In this document: piece by piece, positions 29,501 through 37,822 of the stretch
Numbering within the stretch: the first letter of the stretch is position 1
Layout: each line of letters starts with the position of its first letter
Assembly (NCBI RefSeq): GCF_003315035.1
Contig: NZ_QNRE01000004.1
Location: 372,001-436,000, forward strand
DNA length: 64,000 bases
Direction: 5' to 3'
DNA from: Nocardia puris
Lineage (GTDB): Bacteria; Actinomycetota; Actinomycetes; Mycobacteriales; Mycobacteriaceae
Program-made: the position numbers and the translations under genes
The notes under the pieces: generated by a model
Seen by the model: only the letters and a program-made list of their open reading frames with translations
Databases searched by the model: none
Told to the model about the DNA's origin: nothing

Positions 29501-30418
29501 GTGGAGTGCGTCTTCGATTTCCTGCTGACCGAACCGCCCGCGCCCGCCGCGGATTCCGTCGCCGCGGCGTGGGCGCGGCACCGCGCGGTCGCCGCCCGTT
29601 TCGCCACGCCGCTGGACGCGGCCGTCGCGGGTGGGTACAGCGCCGACCGGATCGGGTACGCGTTCCTCTCCGGGTATCAGGAGGCGCTGCGGGCGCTGCT
29701 GCCCGCGCTGCCGGAGGGGCCGGGCGCGCTGGCCGCGACGGAGGAGGGCGGCGGGCATCCGGCCGCGATCCGCACCGCGCTGACGGGTGCGGACGGCGCG
29801 TGGACCGTCAGCGGCACCAAGACTTTCGCGACGCTCGGCAGTGCCGCGCGATGGCTGGTGGTGATCGCGAGCGCGGGCGCCACGCCGGAGGGGCGCAACC
29901 GGCTGCGCGCGGTGCTCGTGGCGAGCGCGGGGCCGGGCGTGACCGTCACGGATCGCCCGCCGCTGCCGTTCGCCCCTGAGATCCCGCACGCCACCGTCGT
30001 TTTCGACGGCGCGCCCGCGACCGTGTTGCCCGGCGACGGGTACGCCGATGTGCTCAAACCGTTCCGCACGGTCGAGGACGTCCACGTGCTCGGTGCGGCG
30101 CTGGGGTGGCTGGTGCGCGTCGGTCGCGGCTCCGGATGGCCCGCGCCGATGATCGAGCGGCTGCTCGCCGCCGTGGCGTCGGTGCGGGGGATCGACCTCA
30201 CGCACGCGTCCGCGCCGGGTACGCATATCGCGCTGGGTGGTGTGTACGCGGAGTTCGGCCGGATCGTGGCCGATTCGGAGCCGCTGTGGGAACTCGCCGG
30301 CACGGAGATCACGGCGCGCTGGGCGCGCGATCGCCCGCTGTTCGAGGTGGCCGGACGGGTGCGCGCGCAACGGCTGGCAACCGCCTGGCGTGCGGTGGAT
30401 TCGGCGGTCGGGAACTAG
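29501..30418 (+). CDS. Short acyl-CoA dehydrogenase-like protein
   Basis: 305 residues from GTG 29501, 9 nt after the previous stop. The middle beta domain of acyl-CoA dehydrogenases is recognisable (GAWTVSGTKTFATLGSAARWLVVIASAG, then RAVLVASAGPGVTVTDRPP). The N-terminal helical domain is reduced and the C-terminal bundle shorter; the family is usually about 380 residues. No catalytic glutamate can be placed, so activity is uncertain and it could act as a flavin monooxygenase-type member. Two strong hairpins follow the stop. Confidence 0.75.
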   Translation: MECVFDFLLTEPPAPAADSVAAAWARHRAVAARFATPLDAAVAGGYSADRIGYAFLSGYQEALRALLPALPEGPGALAATEEGGGHPAAIRTALTGADGAWTVSGTKTFATLGSAARWLVVIASAGATPEGRNRLRAVLVASAGPGVTVTDRPPLPFAPEIPHATVVFDGAPATVLPGDGYADVLKPFRTVEDVHVLGAALGWLVRVGRGSGWPAPMIERLLAAVASVRGIDLTHASAPGTHIALGGVYAEFGRIVADSEPLWELAGTEITARWARDRPLFEVAGRVRAQRLATAWRAVDSAVGN

Positions 30419-30442
30419 CGCGAGAAGGTCCGGAAATGGGGA

Positions 30443-30481
30443 GCGGGCCTCGGCGAAGGGGGGGAGTTAGCCGAGGCCCGC
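30443..30481 (+). terminator. Terminator hairpin 1 after the oxidoreductase operon
   Basis: Perfect 12-bp stem GCGGGCCTCGGC / GCCGAGGCCCGC with a 15-nt loop, 24 nt after the stop. Confidence 0.85.
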
Positions 30482-30486
30482 GTAAG

Positions 30487-30511
30487 GTCGGCCCGGGGGG
30501 GAGGGGCCGAC
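30487..30511 (+). terminator. Terminator hairpin 2, in tandem
   Basis: 8-bp stem GTCGGCCC / GGGCCGAC around a G-rich loop, 5 nt after hairpin 1. Tandem hairpins without T-tracts are common in high-GC actinobacteria. Confidence 0.75.
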
Positions 30512-31253
30512 GTGACTGATCCTACGCGAAGTTCCGCGATTGTGTGTACAGGGGGCCCATTAGTTTCGAAGAAATTTTTCGGCGGTTGCGGAGTGGGAGT
30601 CGGGCGTGACCGGCGTCGGTGCCCCCGGCGTCGGTGGTGAGGTCATCCCGCTCACCTGGGCTTTGTCAAAGGTGTTGCGGTGCAATCTCTTCCATTCCCG
30701 AACGGCAATTCCCCGGTGTCGCGTTCGTTCCATCAGGAAACAATCCGACCGGTCTGCGTGTGGTGCGAATCCCTTCCGGACGGGGTGTCGGCGGGTGTGC
30801 CTGGCGGGTTTCGTCGCGTGTCGCACAGCCCGCGGTGGCCGGGGCGAGCGTCACACGCGGCAAACCTGTCGGACCCCGGTGCCAGGATGTGTTCGTGTTC
30901 ACGGACGCGGCCTCCACAGCGGTCCCGGCGCGGGTGCGCCGGGCTGTTGCGGTGCGTCCGGATCGAGTAGCTCACCGGGCCGATTCGGGTAGCCGGCTAC
31001 CCGTGTTCGCACCGCCGCGGCCGGGGGAGTATCGAGCCGGTCGCATCCCGTGCCGGTACCCCGAGCACCGCCTGGTACGGGATGCGGCCTCTGTCGTGTC
31101 CGGGCCGGCGAATCGGATGCGAGTCTCGCGCGCCGCGACGATACTGACGCGGGTACGGATCATCAGCCCGATCCGAGCCGCGGGAGTCGACGGGGCGCGC
31201 GGGGACGTCGCACGCCGATCCGCCATCGAGAATTCACGAACGTCAGGAGAATC
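30512..31253. other. Gene-poor spacer before the ABC exporter
   Basis: In 740 bases no frame has both a ribosome-binding site and a recognisable protein; the open frames are arginine/serine-rich and mutually overlapping. The segment from 30540 to 30740 is visibly less GC-rich than its surroundings. The promoter of the ABC genes should lie near the right end. Confidence 0.6.
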
Positions 31254-32258
31254 ATGCCCGACGCAATAGTCGCCGAGGGGCTGGTCAAGCGATACGGGCG
31301 GGTCGTCGCGCTCGACGGTCTCGACCTGCGGGTGCCGGAGGGCACCGTCACCGCGCTGCTCGGGCCCAACGGCGCGGGCAAGACCACCACCGTCCGCGTG
31401 CTCACGACCCTGCTCGTCCCCGACGAGGGCACCGCCACCGTCGCGGGCATCGACGTGCTGCGCGATCCGCAACTGCTGCGCTCGCACATCGGTACGTCCG
31501 GCCAGTACGCCGCCGTCGACGAGTACCTCACCGGTTTCGAGAACCTCGAGATGGTGGGCAGGCTCTATCACATGGGGGTGCAGCGCAGTAAGGAGCGCGC
31601 CCGCGAACTGCTGGACCGCTTCCGGCTCAGCGACGCCGCCGACCGGCCGGTGCGCGGCTACTCCGGCGGTATGCGCCGCAGGCTCGACCTGGCCGGGGCA
31701 CTGGTCGCCAACCCGCCGGTGCTGTTCCTGGACGAGCCCACCACCGGGCTGGACCCGAGGGCACGGCTCGATCTGTGGGACGTCATCGAGGAACTGGTCG
31801 CGGGCGGCACCACGCTGCTGCTCACCACGCAGTACATGGAGGAGGCCGACCGCCTGGCCGACGCCATCGCCGTCATCGACCACGGCAAGGTGATCGCGCG
31901 CGGCACCGCCGACGAGCTCAAGACCCTCGTCGGCGGCGATCGCATCGAGCTCACCGTCGACGACGCGGCCAAGCTCGGTGCCGCCCAGCAGGCGCTGAGC
32001 GGGCTCGCCGACGGCGAGATCCACCTGGAACCCGGACTGCGCAAGATCATTGTCCCGGTCAGCAACGGCTCCCAGGCGCTGGTCGACGCCATCGGCCTCC
32101 TCGCGAAGGCGGGCGTGCGGATCCACGACGTCGGCCTGCGCAGGCCCTCGCTCGACGACGTGTTCCTCACCCTCACCGGCCACGAGGCCGAGGACTACGT
32201 GAACGGCGACGACGTGGACGCCGAACGCGCGGAAGCTACGGAAGGACATGCCCGATGA
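31254..32258 (+). CDS. DrrA-type ABC transporter ATPase
   Basis: 334 residues from ATG 31254 with AGGAGA 4 nt upstream. Walker A GPNGAGKTT is at 37-45, signature SGGMR at 136-140 and Walker B LFLDEPTTGLD from 156. A C-terminal extension (GLRKIIVPVSNGSQALVDAIGLLAKAGVRIHDVGLRRPSLDDVFLTLTG) is the DrrA-family regulatory domain. The gene overlaps the permease (ATGA). The family exports daunorubicin-like drugs and lipids such as phthiocerol dimycocerosates; the substrate here is unknown. Confidence 0.93.
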   Translation: MPDAIVAEGLVKRYGRVVALDGLDLRVPEGTVTALLGPNGAGKTTTVRVLTTLLVPDEGTATVAGIDVLRDPQLLRSHIGTSGQYAAVDEYLTGFENLEMVGRLYHMGVQRSKERARELLDRFRLSDAADRPVRGYSGGMRRRLDLAGALVANPPVLFLDEPTTGLDPRARLDLWDVIEELVAGGTTLLLTTQYMEEADRLADAIAVIDHGKVIARGTADELKTLVGGDRIELTVDDAAKLGAAQQALSGLADGEIHLEPGLRKIIVPVSNGSQALVDAIGLLAKAGVRIHDVGLRRPSLDDVFLTLTGHEAEDYVNGDDVDAERAEATEGHAR

Positions 32259-33112
32259 CCGCGGCCGTGCACACCCCCGGCGTGGGGCACCGCCCCACCC
32301 TGTCGGAACGACTGTCCATCGTCGTCAGCGACAGCCTGACCATCGCCAAGCGCAACGTCATCAAGATCAAGCGCGTCCCCGACGTGCTCATCTTCAGCAC
32401 GCTGTCGCCGATCATGTTCGTGCTGCTGTTCGCCTACGTGTTCGGCACGGCGATCAAGGTGCCCGGCCTGGAGGGCGGTTACCGCGAGTTCCTGATCGCC
32501 GGCATCTTCGTGCAGACCGTGGTGTTCGGCGCCTCGTTCACCGGCGCGGGCCTGGCCGAGGATATGCAGAAGGGCATCATCGACCGGTTCCGCTCGCTGC
32601 CGATGGCTCCGTCGGCGGTGCTGGTCGGGCGCACCCTCAGCGACGTGGTGATCAACGTCGTGAGCCTGGTGGTGATGTCGCTGACCGGTCTGCTGGTGGG
32701 CTGGCGCATCCGCGGCTCGTTCCTGGACGCCGTGCTCGCCTACCTGTTGCTGCTGCTGTTCGCCTACGCCGTGTCCTGGATCATGGCCGTGGTCGGCCTG
32801 CTGGTGCGCACGCCCGAGGTGTTCAATAACGCCAGCTTCATGGTGATCTTCCCGCTGACGTTCCTGGCCAACACCTTCGTGCCGATCAACGATCTGCCCA
32901 CGGTGCTCAAGGTGTTCGCGGAGTGGAATCCGGTGTCGGCGCTGGCGCAGGCCACCCGCGAGCTGTTCGGCAACACCAGCCCGCTGGGCCCGGCCTCGGA
33001 CGCCTGGTCGATGCGCAACCCGATTGCGACCACGCTGATCTGGGTGGTCGTGATCCTGGTGGTGTTCGTGCCGCTGGCGCTGCGTCAGTACAAGCGCACG
33101 GTGAGCCGCTGA
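32255..33112 (+). CDS. DrrB-type ABC transporter permease
   Basis: 285 residues. Six hydrophobic segments fit the ABC-2 permease fold: about residues 46-65, 80-100, 130-152, 160-185, 190-210 and 255-277. Family blocks include GIIDRFRSLPMAPSAVLVGRTLSDVV and FPLTFLANTFVPINDLPTVLKVFAEWNPVSALAQATRELFG. It partners the preceding ATPase as a DrrAB-like half-transporter pair. Confidence 0.93.
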   Translation: MTAAVHTPGVGHRPTLSERLSIVVSDSLTIAKRNVIKIKRVPDVLIFSTLSPIMFVLLFAYVFGTAIKVPGLEGGYREFLIAGIFVQTVVFGASFTGAGLAEDMQKGIIDRFRSLPMAPSAVLVGRTLSDVVINVVSLVVMSLTGLLVGWRIRGSFLDAVLAYLLLLLFAYAVSWIMAVVGLLVRTPEVFNNASFMVIFPLTFLANTFVPINDLPTVLKVFAEWNPVSALAQATRELFGNTSPLGPASDAWSMRNPIATTLIWVVVILVVFVPLALRQYKRTVSR

Positions 33113-33119
33113 GCGCGGA

Positions 33120-33332
33120 TCAGTGCCCGGTCTCCGCGCCGGCTCCCGGCACCGGGACCGGCGCGGAACCGTTGCGGGAGTAACCCAGGCGCGGCGGTTC
33201 GGGCGCGGGCTCCGGCGGCACCGGCCGTTTGCTGCGGACCAGCCACGCCACACCGCCTGCGAGCGCGACGAGGCTCGCGGCGATCAATCGGTTACGAGAT
33301 CGTGCGGATACGTGCAGACGCCCCTGTGCCAT
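33120..33332 (-). CDS. Small single-pass membrane protein
   Basis: 70 residues from ATG 33332. A basic N terminus (MAQGRLHVSARSRNR) precedes one membrane helix (LIAASLVALAGGVAWLV) and a proline-rich tail (PVPPEPAPEPPRLGY...PVPVPGAG). I recognise no family. It is convergent with drrB (7 nt between stops) and divergent from the cyclophilin gene. The composition and basic-helix-proline layout favour a real gene, but no strong ribosome-binding site is seen. Confidence 0.55.
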   Translation of the reverse strand: MAQGRLHVSARSRNRLIAASLVALAGGVAWLVRSKRPVPPEPAPEPPRLGYSRNGSAPVPVPGAGAETGH

Positions 33333-33438
33333 AGCGACCACTTTGGCACAGCCGTGGTGACGGCGCAGTAAGTACTGGTCGCCGACACCGTCGCGGCGCC
33401 GCACCGGAACGCGGGCGCGCCCTGGATAGCATGGCGGG

Positions 33439-33966
33439 GTGACCTCACCGACCCAGACCGCCGGGGTGACGCTGTGCACCGACCACGGCGATATCAAGAT
33501 CGCGCTCTTCGGCTTTCACGCACCGAAGACGGTGCGGAACTTTCTCGGCTTGGTGGACGGCTCGGCCGCGTACACCACCGAGAACGCGAGCGGTGGCACG
33601 TCGGGCCCGTTCTACGACGGCTCCACCTTCCACCGGGTGATCGACGGGTTCATGATCCAGGGCGGTGATCCCGGCGACAGCGGCCGCGGCGGCCCCGGCT
33701 ACGAGATCGCGAGCGAGTTCCACCCGGAGCTGCGGTTCGACCGCGGCTACCTGGTGGCCATGGCCAATATCGGCGTGCGCACCAGCGGTTCGCAGTTCTT
33801 CATCACGGTGAGTCCGCAGCCGCACCTGAATCGCAAGTTCACCATCTTCGGCGAGGTCCTCGACCCCGACTCACGCAAGGTCGTCGACGCCATCGCCGCC
33901 ACCCCGACCGACCGCAACGACCGTCCCAAGGACGCCGTCCGCATCGCCACCGCCACGATCGATTGA
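33439..33966 (+). CDS. ppiA: Peptidyl-prolyl cis-trans isomerase (cyclophilin)
   Basis: 175 residues from GTG 33439. Cyclophilin core: HAPKTVRNFLGL, FYDGSTFHRVIDGFMIQGGDP, RGYLVAMANIGVRTSGSQFFITVSPQPHLNRKFTIFGEV. The catalytic Arg of FHRVI and the active-site FMIQGGD and SQFFI motifs are intact. No signal peptide is present, so it is cytoplasmic. It corresponds to mycobacterial ppiA (Rv0009), which lies in the same region. Confidence 0.95.
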   Translation: MTSPTQTAGVTLCTDHGDIKIALFGFHAPKTVRNFLGLVDGSAAYTTENASGGTSGPFYDGSTFHRVIDGFMIQGGDPGDSGRGGPGYEIASEFHPELRFDRGYLVAMANIGVRTSGSQFFITVSPQPHLNRKFTIFGEVLDPDSRKVVDAIAATPTDRNDRPKDAVRIATATID

Positions 33967-33970
33967 GCAG

Positions 33971-34840
33971 ATGAACCCTCAGCCGCCCGCACCCACATGC
34001 GTCCGCCATCCGAATCGTCCCACCGGCCTGGCGTGTACGCGCTGCGGGCGGCCCGCCTGCCCCGACTGCCTGCAACCGGCCGCCGTCGGCCAGCACTGCG
34101 TCGACTGCGTGCGCGCATCAGGCAGGCAGGTGCGCCCCGTCCGCACGGTCGCGGGCGCGCCCGTCGCGAAATCGGCCACGCCGCTGGTGACCTACGGGCT
34201 GATCGCGCTCAACATCCTGTTCTTCGGCATCACCGCCGCGCAGGCGGGCAGCGTGGTGGACAACTTCCGCTCCGAGCTGTTCCTGCGCTGGGCGCTCGTG
34301 CCCACCCTGGTCGCCGACGGCGAGTGGTTCCGGGTGATCGGCTCGGGCTTCCTGCACTGGGGGCCGCTGCACCTGGCGCTCAACATGTTCGCGCTCTACA
34401 TCGTGGGCATCCAGCTCGAACCGGTGCTCGGGCGGGTGCGGATGCTCTCGATCTATCTGGTGTCGCTGATCGGGGGCTCGGCCGCGGGCCTGCTGCTGGA
34501 GCCGGTGAACACGGTGGGCGCGGGCGCGTCGGGCGCGGTGTACGGCATGTTCGGCGCGATCGCGGTGACCATGTTCCGCCTGCGGATGAACCCCACCCAG
34601 ATCCTGGTGATCATCGGCATCAACGTGCTGCTGAGCCTGTCCATCCCGGGGGTCTCGCTGTGGGTGCACCTGGGCGGCCTGCTCGCGGGCACCTCGGCCA
34701 CCCTCGGCGTGCTGTTCGTGCCGCAGTGGGTGGGTGCGAAGAGTCAGGAGTCGGCGCGCACGATCGGCTGGGTGTCCATCGGGGTGGTCGGTCTCGCCTC
34801 GGCCGCCGCCATCGCCGCGGCCGCGATGATGATCGGGTAG
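33971..34840 (+). CDS. Rhomboid family intramembrane serine protease with zinc-ribbon-like N terminus
   Basis: 289 residues, ATG 4 nt after the ppiA stop. A Cys/His cluster at 10-46 (C10, C22, C25, C30, C33, C43, C46; RCGRPACPDCL) resembles a B-box zinc finger. Six or seven membrane segments follow. The catalytic pair fits Ser187 in GAGASGAVYG and His233 in WVHLGG; the NMF and GxxxxxHLALN segment (about 132-140) is typical of the family. The natural substrate is unknown. Confidence 0.9.
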   Translation: MNPQPPAPTCVRHPNRPTGLACTRCGRPACPDCLQPAAVGQHCVDCVRASGRQVRPVRTVAGAPVAKSATPLVTYGLIALNILFFGITAAQAGSVVDNFRSELFLRWALVPTLVADGEWFRVIGSGFLHWGPLHLALNMFALYIVGIQLEPVLGRVRMLSIYLVSLIGGSAAGLLLEPVNTVGAGASGAVYGMFGAIAVTMFRLRMNPTQILVIIGINVLLSLSIPGVSLWVHLGGLLAGTSATLGVLFVPQWVGAKSQESARTIGWVSIGVVGLASAAAIAAAAMMIG

Positions 34841-34863
34841 GCGTCGCGAGCGAAAGCTCGCAT

Positions 34864-34879
34864 TGCTTCACGTGAAACT
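34864..34879. promoter_or_regulatory. Distal parS-like site
   Basis: TGCTTCACGTGAAACT has two mismatches to the parS palindrome. It lies about 30 kb from the main cluster, on the other side of oriC, between convergent genes. Confidence 0.75.
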
Positions 34880-34888
34880 ACGCGGGAA

Positions 34889-35353
34889 CTACTCCGACCG
34901 CAGGAACGCGATCCGGTGCACGACCAGGGCTTCGAACACGTCCTCCGGGGACGCGCCGAGATCCCAGCGGCCGAAGATCAGCAGGCGTTCGTCGTCGCCG
35001 TGGCGGACGTCGATCTCGAGCATCGGCACCTTGCGCCCGAGGCGGCGGTAGCTCACGATGCGCGCCCGGATGATCTGATCCGGGCGGTAGTCGGTGGGGC
35101 CGGTGAGCGTGCGCACCACCAGGCGCGGCTGCGCGCCGGGCACGACCGTCAACCGGGGCCGCTGCCGGTAACCCAGCGCGGCCAGGCCCAGCAGTCCCGC
35201 CGCGGCCAGCCCGACGAGCAGACGGCTCGGGGCGTCGGCGGCGAAGAAGGTGGCACCGGCCAGCACGACGCCGCCGACGGCCACCGCGACGAGCGCGGGC
35301 AGGGGTGTGGTCCACTCCAGGCGCGGCGGTGGATCGGGTGAATCAGGGTTCAC
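34889..35353 (-). CDS. PH domain membrane protein, Rv0010c type
   Basis: 154 residues from GTG 35353. Two hydrophobic segments (PLPALVAVAVGGVVLAGATFF and LLVGLAAAGLLGLAAL) are followed by a bacterial PH-like domain of about 85 residues (RPRLTVVPGAQPRLVVRTLTGPTDYRPDQIIRARIVSYRRLGRKVPMLEIDV). It corresponds to the protein found between ppiA and crgA in Mycobacterium. The function is not established. Confidence 0.85.
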   Translation of the reverse strand: MNPDSPDPPPRLEWTTPLPALVAVAVGGVVLAGATFFAADAPSRLLVGLAAAGLLGLAALGYRQRPRLTVVPGAQPRLVVRTLTGPTDYRPDQIIRARIVSYRRLGRKVPMLEIDVRHGDDERLLIFGRWDLGASPEDVFEALVVHRIAFLRSE

Positions 35354-35382
35354 GCGGGCAGTCTCCCCGGTCGGTCCTCGAT

Positions 35383-35404
35383 TTGTCCACAGGCTTCATC
35401 CACA
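35383..35404. promoter_or_regulatory. Pair of DnaA-box-like motifs
   Basis: TTGTCCACA (35383-35391, perfect mycobacterial-type box) and TCATCCACA (35396-35404) lie in tandem between the PH-domain gene and crgA. Confidence 0.6.
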
Positions 35405-35446
35405 GGTGTGCATGAATGACACCGCTGTAATCCCCTGGTCCCGGGG

Positions 35447-35710
35447 CTAGCGCCACCTCATGGTCATGATCAGCCCCACCACCATCAGGCCGAACCCGAT
35501 CAGGAAGTTCCAGGCGTTCAGATCGTTCATCCAGCTGATCTCTTCGGCCGCCAGGTAGTACACCAGCAGCCACACCAGCCCGGCCAGCATGAAGCCGAGC
35601 ATGATCGCGACGTACCAGACCGGCGACGGGCCCGCCTTCACCTTCACCGGGATCCGGCTGGCGGGGTTGATCGTGTAGTCGGTCTTCTTGCGGACCTTCG
35701 ACTTGGGCAT
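35447..35710 (-). CDS. crgA: Cell division protein CrgA
   Basis: 87 residues from ATG 35710 ([34 protein letters not shown]). CrgA is a small two-helix membrane protein that interacts with FtsZ, FtsQ, FtsI and other division proteins and coordinates septal peptidoglycan synthesis in actinobacteria. The two helices are at about 30-50 ([23 protein letters not shown]) and 65-83 ([16 protein letters not shown]). Length and motif match the family. Confidence 0.95.
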   Translation of the reverse strand: MPKSKVRKKTDYTINPASRIPVKVKAGPSPVWYVAIMLGFMLAGLVWLLVYYLAAEEISWMNDLNAWNFLIGFGLMVVGLIMTMRWR

Positions 35711-35902
35711 GACGTCCTCGTATTCGGCGTGCAGGTCGGTACCGGGGGCTGATTCAGTTGGCGTGTGCCGGGCCGCTCGACGGCCATCCGGCGACAGCAC
35801 GGACGGCCCGGTCGGGCCGTGGCGCCCTCCGGTGTTCTCCCTAGGCTATCCCAACTGGTAATGGATGCGACGGCCCGCCGGGCCGCCACGTAATCTCGAA
35901 CC

Positions 35903-36547
35903 ATGCGTGTATTGGTCGTCGACAACTACGACAGCTTCGTGTTCAACCTGGTGCAGTATCTGGGCCAGCTGGGAGCCGAGGCCGTCGTCTGGCGCAACGA
36001 CGACGCGAACCTGGCGGATCCGCGGGCCGTGGCCGCCGAATTCGACGGCATCCTCATCAGCCCCGGGCCCGGCACGCCCGACCGCGCGGGCGCGAGCATC
36101 GATCTCGTGCGCGCCTGCGCGGAGCGCGAGACGCCGTTGCTCGGGGTCTGTCTCGGCCACCAGGCCATCGGCGAGGCGTTCGGCGCGACCGTCACCAGGG
36201 CGCCCGAACTGCTGCACGGCAAGACCAGTTCGGTGTACCACCTCGGCGCGGGCGTGCTGGCCGGCCTGCCCGACCCGTTCACCGCCACCCGCTACCACTC
36301 GCTCACCGTGCTCGAGGACACCCTGCCCGCGGAGATCGAGGTGCTGGGCCGCACCGAATCGGGGATCGTGATGGCGATGCGCCACCGCACCTTGCCGATC
36401 CACGGTGTGCAGTTCCATCCCGAGTCGGTGCTCACCCAGGGCGGGCACCGCATTCTCGCGAACTGGCTCGAGGTGTGCGGCGAGCGCCCGGCCGAGGGCC
36501 TCATCGAGGTGCTGGAGGCGGAGGTCGCCGCGCTGGTGACGCAGTGA
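35903..36547 (+). CDS. trpG: Aminodeoxychorismate/anthranilate synthase component II
   Basis: 214 residues. It is a class I glutamine amidotransferase supplying ammonia for p-aminobenzoate (folate) or anthranilate (tryptophan) synthesis. The catalytic triad is Cys83 (GVCLGH), His172 and Glu174 (FHPES). The start MRVLVVDNYDSFVFNLVQYL is typical. It is annotated trpG in Mycobacterium and pabA elsewhere; the partner component I is not in the window. The stop overlaps the next gene (GTGA), which links it to the reductase-deaminase fusion. Confidence 0.93.
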   Translation: MRVLVVDNYDSFVFNLVQYLGQLGAEAVVWRNDDANLADPRAVAAEFDGILISPGPGTPDRAGASIDLVRACAERETPLLGVCLGHQAIGEAFGATVTRAPELLHGKTSSVYHLGAGVLAGLPDPFTATRYHSLTVLEDTLPAEIEVLGRTESGIVMAMRHRTLPIHGVQFHPESVLTQGGHRILANWLEVCGERPAEGLIEVLEAEVAALVTQ

Positions 36548-37683
36548 TCCGTTACGGCGGCGAAAAGCTCTGCGGCGGGCGGCCGTACGTGGTGCTGTCG
36601 GTCGCGATGAGCCTGGACGGCTACATCGACGACGCGAGCCCCGACCGGCTGCTGCTCTCGGACGCGGAGGATTTCGAACGCATCGACGGTGTGCGCGCCC
36701 AGATGGACGCGATCCTCGTCGGTGCGAGCACTCTGCGCCGCGACAATCCCGGGTTGCTGGTCAAGCACCGAGGCCGCCAGGACTCCCGGGCCATCATGGG
36801 GATGCCGTTTCAACCGACGAAGGTGACCATTACGGCGAGCGGGGATCTCGACCCCGGCCTGCGGTTCTTCTACGAACCGGGTGCGAAGCTGATCTACACC
36901 ACCGACGAGGGCGCGGTCCGGCTCGAACGGCACGCCCGCCTGGCCGAGGTGGTCTCGCTCGGCCCGGAGATCGACTTGCGCGCGATGCTGGACGATCTCG
37001 GCCGCCGCGACGTCATCCGGCTCATGGTGGAGGGCGGCACGTCGGTGCACACCGCCTTCCTCGCCGCCGATCTGGCCGACGAACTCCACATCGCCGTCGC
37101 GCCCATCCTGGTGGGCGATCCGGCGGCCCCGCGATTCGTGCACCCGGCCGAGTTCCCCGGCGGCCCGACCCGCAGGCTGCGCCTGGCCGAGGTGGGGCAG
37201 GTCGGTGATATGGCGGTGATGATCCACCGGCGCGCGGAACCCGATCACCATTTCCTGCGCCGGGCGATCGAGCTGGCGCACCGGTGCCCGCCGAGCGACA
37301 CCGCGTTCTCGGTCGGCGCGGTGATCGTGGCCGACGGCGCGGAGATTGCCACCGGCTACTCCCGCGAGACCGACGCGAAAGTGCACGCCGAAGAGGCGGC
37401 ACTGAACAAGCTCGACCCCAAAGATCGGCGCCTGGAGCGCGCGACGCTCTACAGCACCCTCGAACCGTGCTCGAAGCGCGGCACGGCCGACCGTTTGCCC
37501 TGTACCGACCGCATTCTGGAAGCGGGCATTCGGCGCGTCGTCATCGCGTGGCGCGAACCGGCCACGTTCGTGGAGAACTGCGTGGGTGTGGAGAAGTTGC
37601 GCGAGCACGGCGTCGAAGTGGTCGAGCTGAGCGATCTGGCCGAGGCGGCGATGGAGATGAACCGGCATCTGAAGCTGAGCTGA
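36544..37683 (+). CDS. RibD-like reductase-deaminase fusion in reversed domain order
   Basis: 379 residues from GTG 36544, overlapping trpG. Residues about 12-230 are a RibD C-terminal/dihydrofolate reductase-like domain (RPYVVLSVAMSLDGYIDD, ILVGASTLRRDNPGLLV, IRLMVEGGTSVHTAFL). Residues about 232-365 are a cytidine deaminase-like domain with zinc ligands in HAEEAAL (His281, Glu283 proton shuttle) and PCSKRGTADRLPC (Cys309, Cys320). Classical RibD has the deaminase first. It could perform riboflavin-type deamination and reduction or a related pyrimidine/pteridine step. Coupling to an amidotransferase gene hints at folate or antibiotic-like metabolism, but that is inference. Confidence 0.88.
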   Translation: MIRYGGEKLCGGRPYVVLSVAMSLDGYIDDASPDRLLLSDAEDFERIDGVRAQMDAILVGASTLRRDNPGLLVKHRGRQDSRAIMGMPFQPTKVTITASGDLDPGLRFFYEPGAKLIYTTDEGAVRLERHARLAEVVSLGPEIDLRAMLDDLGRRDVIRLMVEGGTSVHTAFLAADLADELHIAVAPILVGDPAAPRFVHPAEFPGGPTRRLRLAEVGQVGDMAVMIHRRAEPDHHFLRRAIELAHRCPPSDTAFSVGAVIVADGAEIATGYSRETDAKVHAEEAALNKLDPKDRRLERATLYSTLEPCSKRGTADRLPCTDRILEAGIRRVVIAWREPATFVENCVGVEKLREHGVEVVELSDLAEAAMEMNRHLKLS

Positions 37684-37822
37684 CTCCCAGGTCCGGCCGC
37701 CGGTCCCACCGGCTGACCTCGCCCGCTGTTGTCAGCGATCGCTACGGCGCGAGCACTCCGGTTCGCGCACAGCACGACCCGGCGTCCGGGACGGCCGCCC
37801 GAACGCCGGGGACGCACACCTG

